Shown here in pieces: positions 60,299 to 64,000 of a DNA stretch of 64,000 nucleotides. The notes below the pieces were generated by a model. It saw only the letters and a program-made list of their open reading frames with translations, had not been told where the DNA came from and made no database searches. The stretch lies in NCBI GenBank assembly GCA_963845975.1, contig CAWJUD010000002.1:1984001-2048000 (forward strand). The letters are read 5' to 3'. Each line of letters opens with the position of its first letter. Position 1 is the first letter of the stretch. The stretch is from JBEKIK01 sp963845975. GTDB lineage: Bacteria; Planctomycetota; Planctomycetia; Pirellulales; Thermoguttaceae. Both the position numbers and the translations under genes were made by a program.

Positions 60299-60676
60299 TC
60301 AATCGATTTTCTCGATGATTCTGCGAATCGCTTCACGGTCCTTGCGGCAAAGCTTTACGTTGTCAACGAGAGTATTCAGCAAGGGAGTCAGTGAACCACC
60401 AAAGTTACTGTCGGCGAGCAGTTGGAGCTGATGGGCTACGAAGGTTTCTCGTTCCACGGCGGGCAAGAATAGATGGATACCACCTTGCTGCTGGCAGACG
60501 ATGAAACCCTTGTCGGCAAGTCGTTCCAGCAGACTCTTCACGCTGGCGTGCAGTGAATGCGTATGCTTTCGGTAGATGGCCTCTACGATCCCGCGGACGG
60601 TGGTCGGTCCGAGGTCCCAAAGCACGTTGAGGATCGCAAATTCCGTTTCGGTAACAGCTTTTGTGTGGCTTGGCAT
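60299..60676 (-). CDS. blaI: BlaI/MecI-family repressor
   Basis: 125 aa. Winged helix with VTETEFAILNVLWDLGPTTVRGIVEAIY and SVKSLLERLADKGFIVCQQQ, then a helical dimerisation tail. It represses its own operon and is cleaved by the partner peptidase encoded next. Many planctomycete pairs of this kind respond to unknown envelope signals rather than beta-lactams. Confidence 0.92.
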   Translation of the reverse strand: MPSHTKAVTETEFAILNVLWDLGPTTVRGIVEAIYRKHTHSLHASVKSLLERLADKGFIVCQQQGGIHLFLPAVERETFVAHQLQLLADSNFGGSLTPLLNTLVDNVKLCRKDREAIRRIIEKID

Positions 60677-60695
60677 GACTCAACTCATTATCTAT

Positions 60696-60710
60696 AAGGC
60701 AGAATGCCTT
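60696..60710. promoter_or_regulatory. probable BlaI operator
   Basis: AAGGCAGAATGCCTT is a near-perfect palindrome upstream of blaI. A second, weaker copy (AAGGCATCTTGCATT) lies at 60717-60731, next to TATAAT on the minus strand (60734-60729). A repressor bound here would block the promoter. Confidence 0.6.
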
Positions 60711-60957
60711 AATCCTAAGGCATCTTGCATTATATGTCAACCCCCATTTGACTAGATTTTCGGAATACCCCCCGGCAGATGCAGTATAGGCATAATTGAC
60801 TCAGCCCAAGAAACATTACTTTAATGGGCCGCCCGAAGATACATCTTCACCAGACGAGTCCGCTTCCGTTCAAGATTCCTTGCGGATACCATTTGACGGG
60901 ATCGTAGAGGCGTGCCGAAAAAAGGGGGCGTATTTCGGCACATCCCAGAAAACGGAT

Positions 60958-62499
60958 GGGCCTGTTGAAAAAGTCCCGTCATTGAAAGATAGGGTTTGGG
61001 TAATTGGCCACCTTTTTTGCGGGTCTAGACACCGAGTTAGCAACCAGAGATAAAACAGTAAGATCAGGCGCTTCAGGTTCTGCGCCATTGCGCTTAGATA
61101 CGCTTGAATCTGCACTTTCGACCTACTGCGGTACCTGGCGCGCCAGGCCATGGTTTTGCTTCGCCTCGGCGAACAACCCTTCGCACTTCCACATCCGCTC
61201 GGACAATTTCTGCCCAAACTCAGGCTTTTGCATTCTGGCTTGCACCTTCTCAAATAGGTCTTGATCAAGACTACGAAGTACAAACCTGTGCTGAGGAGTC
61301 GCTTTCCGAGTTTTTGCTGGGCACTTTGAAGCTTGCGGACAATTACGGCAGTCCTCGGACGAGCTGACATACCTTTTGTGGTTATCGTAGATCGCCGGAT
61401 TCGGATTCAGGTACTTCTCCTGTGGGCATCGAAAACGATCTTTCTTGGGTTCGTACACCAGTCCGGCTGCGCTGGCCGAGTTATTTCCGCTACGACGACT
61501 GAAAAGCGGAATGTAGGGTTTTGTTCCTTGCTCCTGCAATGCAGCAATGATCGCCGCTGAGCCATAAGCTCGATCGGCGATTGCTTCACGAATTGTGATG
61601 TCATACTGGTCATTGATGCGTTTTAGCTGCTGGAGATATGGTTGGTTGTCATACCGTGCTCCTGTGGTAACTTCGGTATCCAGGATGACGCGACTGTCGG
61701 CATCAATACTCTGATGCACTTTGTACTTCAGTTGTTGCGGTGTACCTTTCTTTTGGGCTAGTGTGGCATCTGGATCGGTACGACTCGTGTGCGTTTGGTT
61801 TGTCACGCGCCGTGCTGATGACGAGTCCTTCAACCCACGATCGCGCCGTTGGGTTATCGCCTCTTTCTCCGCTTCTTTCGGATCGTTATGAATCAGCGAG
61901 TTCAGCGAGGCATCAGCGGCGATCAGGGTGGCGTCGGTCATCACGCGACACTCCTGGGCCACCAAGCCCTTTTTCTGACAGAGCTTAACGATATGCCTAA
62001 ACAGCATTTCAAAGATTTCCTCGCCATACCTGTCCCGGATGCGACTAAACGATGAGTGGTCCGGCACGTCGTCTTCCAGGGAGAGCCGGCAAAACCAGCG
62101 ATACGCGAGATTGAACCGTACTTCCTCACATAGACGTCGGTCCGACGTGATGCCATAGAAGTACGCCACCAACAACATCCGAAAGAACACCTCAGGGTCG
62201 ATGGAGGGCCGTCCTTGTCCAGAGGAATAGCACGTGGCAGTCAAGTCGCGTACGAAGGACATTTCTAGGGTGCGATCAACTCTCCGGAGAAAGTGGTCTT
62301 CTGGTATGAACGACTCCAAATCGATGACCGTCCTGGTCCGTGGTTGAAAGACATGCTTTCCTTGCATACGTCCGTCCGTCCTGAAAAGATGCGAAGGTGG
62401 TGGAGAGGAAGGCCATCCCAATACCTCCATCCGCTCTACAAATCAAGACGAACACGTGCTGACAATGCTAGCTGGCCAACAGACTTTTTCAACAAGCCC
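60958..62499 (-). mobile_element. IS1182-family insertion sequence, copy 2
   Basis: 1542 bp, inverted relative to copy 1. Ends GGGCCTGTTGAAAAAGTC and GACTTTTTCAACAAGCCC. GGAT flanks both sides (60954-60957, 62500-62503), a perfect 4-bp target duplication. Confidence 0.93.
61123..62367 (-). CDS. tnpA: IS1182-family transposase
   Basis: 414 aa from ATG 62367. Same domains and motifs as copy 1, with differences gathered in one ~100-bp segment (61801-61895). Complete. Confidence 0.95.
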   Translation of the reverse strand: MQGKHVFQPRTRTVIDLESFIPEDHFLRRVDRTLEMSFVRDLTATCYSSGQGRPSIDPEVFFRMLLVAYFYGITSDRRLCEEVRFNLAYRWFCRLSLEDDVPDHSSFSRIRDRYGEEIFEMLFRHIVKLCQKKGLVAQECRVMTDATLIAADASLNSLIHNDPKEAEKEAITQRRDRGLKDSSSARRVTNQTHTSRTDPDATLAQKKGTPQQLKYKVHQSIDADSRVILDTEVTTGARYDNQPYLQQLKRINDQYDITIREAIADRAYGSAAIIAALQEQGTKPYIPLFSRRSGNNSASAAGLVYEPKKDRFRCPQEKYLNPNPAIYDNHKRYVSSSEDCRNCPQASKCPAKTRKATPQHRFVLRSLDQDLFEKVQARMQKPEFGQKLSERMWKCEGLFAEAKQNHGLARQVPQ

Positions 62500-62667
62500 G
62501 GATGAGTTGATGCAACATACGGCCGAATTTTACCAGGTTTCAAAACTCCATTATGTGCATCGGTGTCGGTTAACTGGTGTAGTGCTTGAGCCCAAATGGC
62601 ACAGTAGCTAAGGTAGGGTGACAGTTTCCTCCAGACCCGTTACCATGAGAGGGAAGGATGAAGACCT

Positions 62668-62991
62668 ATGAGTGAGAAGAAGCGTCGGAAGTGGACGGCC
62701 AAGGAGAAGCTGTGGATCGTGTTAACGTGCATGCAGCCTGGGGTGGAGGTATCGGAGGTATGTCGTCGGGAAGGCATCAACCCGGATATGTTCTATAACT
62801 TGAAGAAGAAGCTGCTGGCATCGGCGAGCCAGGTGTTCGAGAAGAAGCCGAAGAAGCGGAGCGTGGAGTGGGAGTATGGTTTCTCCACAGTCATGAGTAC
62901 CGGGCCAGTGACGCAACAAATCAAGGATGAGCAAACTGTTCTCGTAGATGGCACTGCGGAATGCGTATATCGGGATAGTTCTGACTCGTAA
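62668..62991 (+). pseudogene. IS3-type OrfA (HTH) remnant
   Basis: Starts MSEKKRRKWTAKEKLWIVL with GGAAGG upstream, the typical first 65 residues of an IS3-type OrfA (CRREGINPDMFYNLKKKLL). After KKPKKRSVEW the homology ends and the frame continues at random. No OrfB follows. Confidence 0.75.
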
Positions 62992-63049
62992 ATATACAAA
63001 GGCGATGCTTGTTAATAAAAAGGATGTACTGGCTACAGTTGGGTGAAGA

Positions 63050-64000
63050 TCAATTATCGGCCGTGACAAGTCCTGTAAGTTCGTGTGAGGATGCCTTTTT
63101 AGCGGAGTGATTTATCACCTGCTCGAGCGCATGAATCACAGATGGATGGTGGTCGCCTTCAAGATCATTTTTCAGAACATTGATCGCATGGCGGGCATTG
63201 GTCATGCGAGGGTCGTGAGAGAGCAATGTCAGGTATCTCCTCACGGTACGGAGAATTTTCGTCCCTAGTGCAGGCTCGACATAAGATGAAATGTCATGAT
63301 CCGTTTCGTCCTTATTGAGGCATACTCCGTGGTTGATGAGCAAGGGCAGCGCTCCGGTGAGCACCGAACCCAGTGACCGGACAAGATCACTGCCGTGAAA
63401 GGTGTTCTCCAATTGATTCTTTCGGTTGCCGTGCATAAGATCACCCACTGCTTTCCGAATGACCCGTGCCGTCACTTCGATGCTATCGATGTCCTGAAGC
63501 AAGGCGGCCACTCGAATGTTGTCGATTTCTGTGTCGGAAAGCCTCATTTCAGCAGCGACTTGCTGACTGAACTCGGAAAGCTTTCTCGTTTGGTCCTTGA
63601 GTTTGGGGTCCGCGCTGTTGAGATACCGAACTAGCACTTCCACAACCCCCAGATAGGCATCATGAAGCTCTTCGATCTTGTGCATTCTTTCATCGCTTAA
63701 CGTCCCCACGAGAATAGCATTAATGCCCATCACCGCGCCCCAAATAGTCAGAGCAAGACCAATCGCCAGCGGCGACGTGTAAACTGTGAATGTATTCAAA
63801 TTCAAGGTGATAACCACCGAAGCGCACATCACTGAGAGCAGGGCAAGAATCCCTGCGCGGTAACATCCAAGGAAAAAGGCGGCAAGAACGATCGGAAGGT
63901 AAAATAGGTTTAGCACGACTATGCGGTAGTTTCCTACCCGGTAGAGTAGACCACATAGTGCCACGCATATCACAATCAGGGCGATTTCGAGAAACTTCTC
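63050..64000 (-). CDS. membrane protein with degenerate HD domain (5' end missing)
   Basis: The open frame reaches the window edge with no start seen; 317 codons are visible. Four or five membrane segments (LFYLPIVLAAFFLGCYRAGILALL region) precede a helical HD-GYP-like domain. The signature reads LLQDIDSIEV instead of LLHDIGKIxV, and the upstream metal His is also absent, so phosphodiesterase activity is unlikely. It may have become a ligand-binding sensor. Confidence 0.7.
   Translation of the reverse strand, partial: EKFLEIALIVICVALCGLLYRVGNYRIVVLNLFYLPIVLAAFFLGCYRAGILALLSVMCASVVITLNLNTFTVYTSPLAIGLALTIWGAVMGINAILVGTLSDERMHKIEELHDAYLGVVEVLVRYLNSADPKLKDQTRKLSEFSQQVAAEMRLSDTEIDNIRVAALLQDIDSIEVTARVIRKAVGDLMHGNRKNQLENTFHGSDLVRSLGSVLTGALPLLINHGVCLNKDETDHDISSYVEPALGTKILRTVRRYLTLLSHDPRMTNARHAINVLKNDLEGDHHPSVIHALEQVINHSAKKASSHELTGLVTADN

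Larger units (their letters stand above)
60796..62611 (+). pseudogene. ORF interrupted by IS1182 copy 2
   Basis: A TTG-started frame runs 54 codons to the IS and, after removing the IS and one GGAT copy, continues in frame for 35 more codons to a TAA at 62609-62611. It is Ser/Asp-rich (PPEDTSSPDESAS), then FDGIVEACRKKGAYFGTS and FYQVSKLHYVHRCRL. Function not recognised; it may be chance. Confidence 0.35.

Noticed and set aside
42250..62499. A 20-kb composite transposon bounded by the two IS1182 copies
   Set aside because: Copy 2 has its own perfect GGAT duplication on both sides, and the outer flanks (GTTG, GGAT) do not match. Independent insertions fit better.

Overview
The gene set points to a Planctomycetota-like bacterium, perhaps a Phycisphaerae relative. 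The clues are the family mix (BlaI/BlaR1-type M56 fusions, a DUF6268-type outer-membrane protein, tandem HAE1 pumps, small hypothetical genes on a tRNA island) and the moderate GC content. This is inference from family content; there is no rRNA or ribosomal marker in the window. Region by region: 1-2.3 kb holds the start of what looks like a type I-G (formerly I-U) CRISPR cas operon, with the N-terminus of Cas3 behind a WYL-domain regulator, followed by a HIRAN-domain gene that runs into a REP-like repeat. About 2.5-20.15 kb is an accessory island. A tyrosine integrase reads into the 3' end of a tRNA-Leu(UAG) gene, so that tRNA is the likely attachment site. The island carries two serine recombinases, small DNA-binding genes, many phage-like small hypotheticals and, at its core, a minus-strand cassette: an unknown 276-aa protein, a MoxR-like AAA+ ATPase, a metallopeptidase/VWA protein, several small proteins, a clamp-loader-like ATPase and a zinc-ribbon protein. 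Several cassette genes share the same leader and ribosome-binding sequence. About 20.2-41 kb looks like chromosomal backbone: rpiB, a UDP-GlcNAc 2-epimerase plus SDR epimerase pair, a 20-repeat ankyrin protein, a VIT1-family transporter, a PAS histidine kinase, a Tat-exported amidase and a large efflux locus. In the efflux locus a TolC-like lipoprotein gene is divergent from one adaptor and two tandem RND pumps. About 41-64 kb is rich in insertion sequences. It contains two inverted 1542-bp IS1182-family copies, one IS4-family element with an 11-bp target duplication, and remnants of serine and tyrosine recombinases and of IS3/IS481-like elements. Between them lie an exopolysaccharide locus (a BcsA-like synthase with TPRs and a TPR/outer-membrane-barrel exporter), an interrupted PhnD-PAS sensor, an outer-membrane protein and a BlaI-BlaR1-type pair. 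A degenerate HD-domain membrane protein runs off the right edge. Several long genes (ankyrin, amidase, second RND pump, TPR exporter, BlaR1) contain single-base indels, all in GCGC-like contexts. That pattern looks more like a systematic sequence error than independent gene death.
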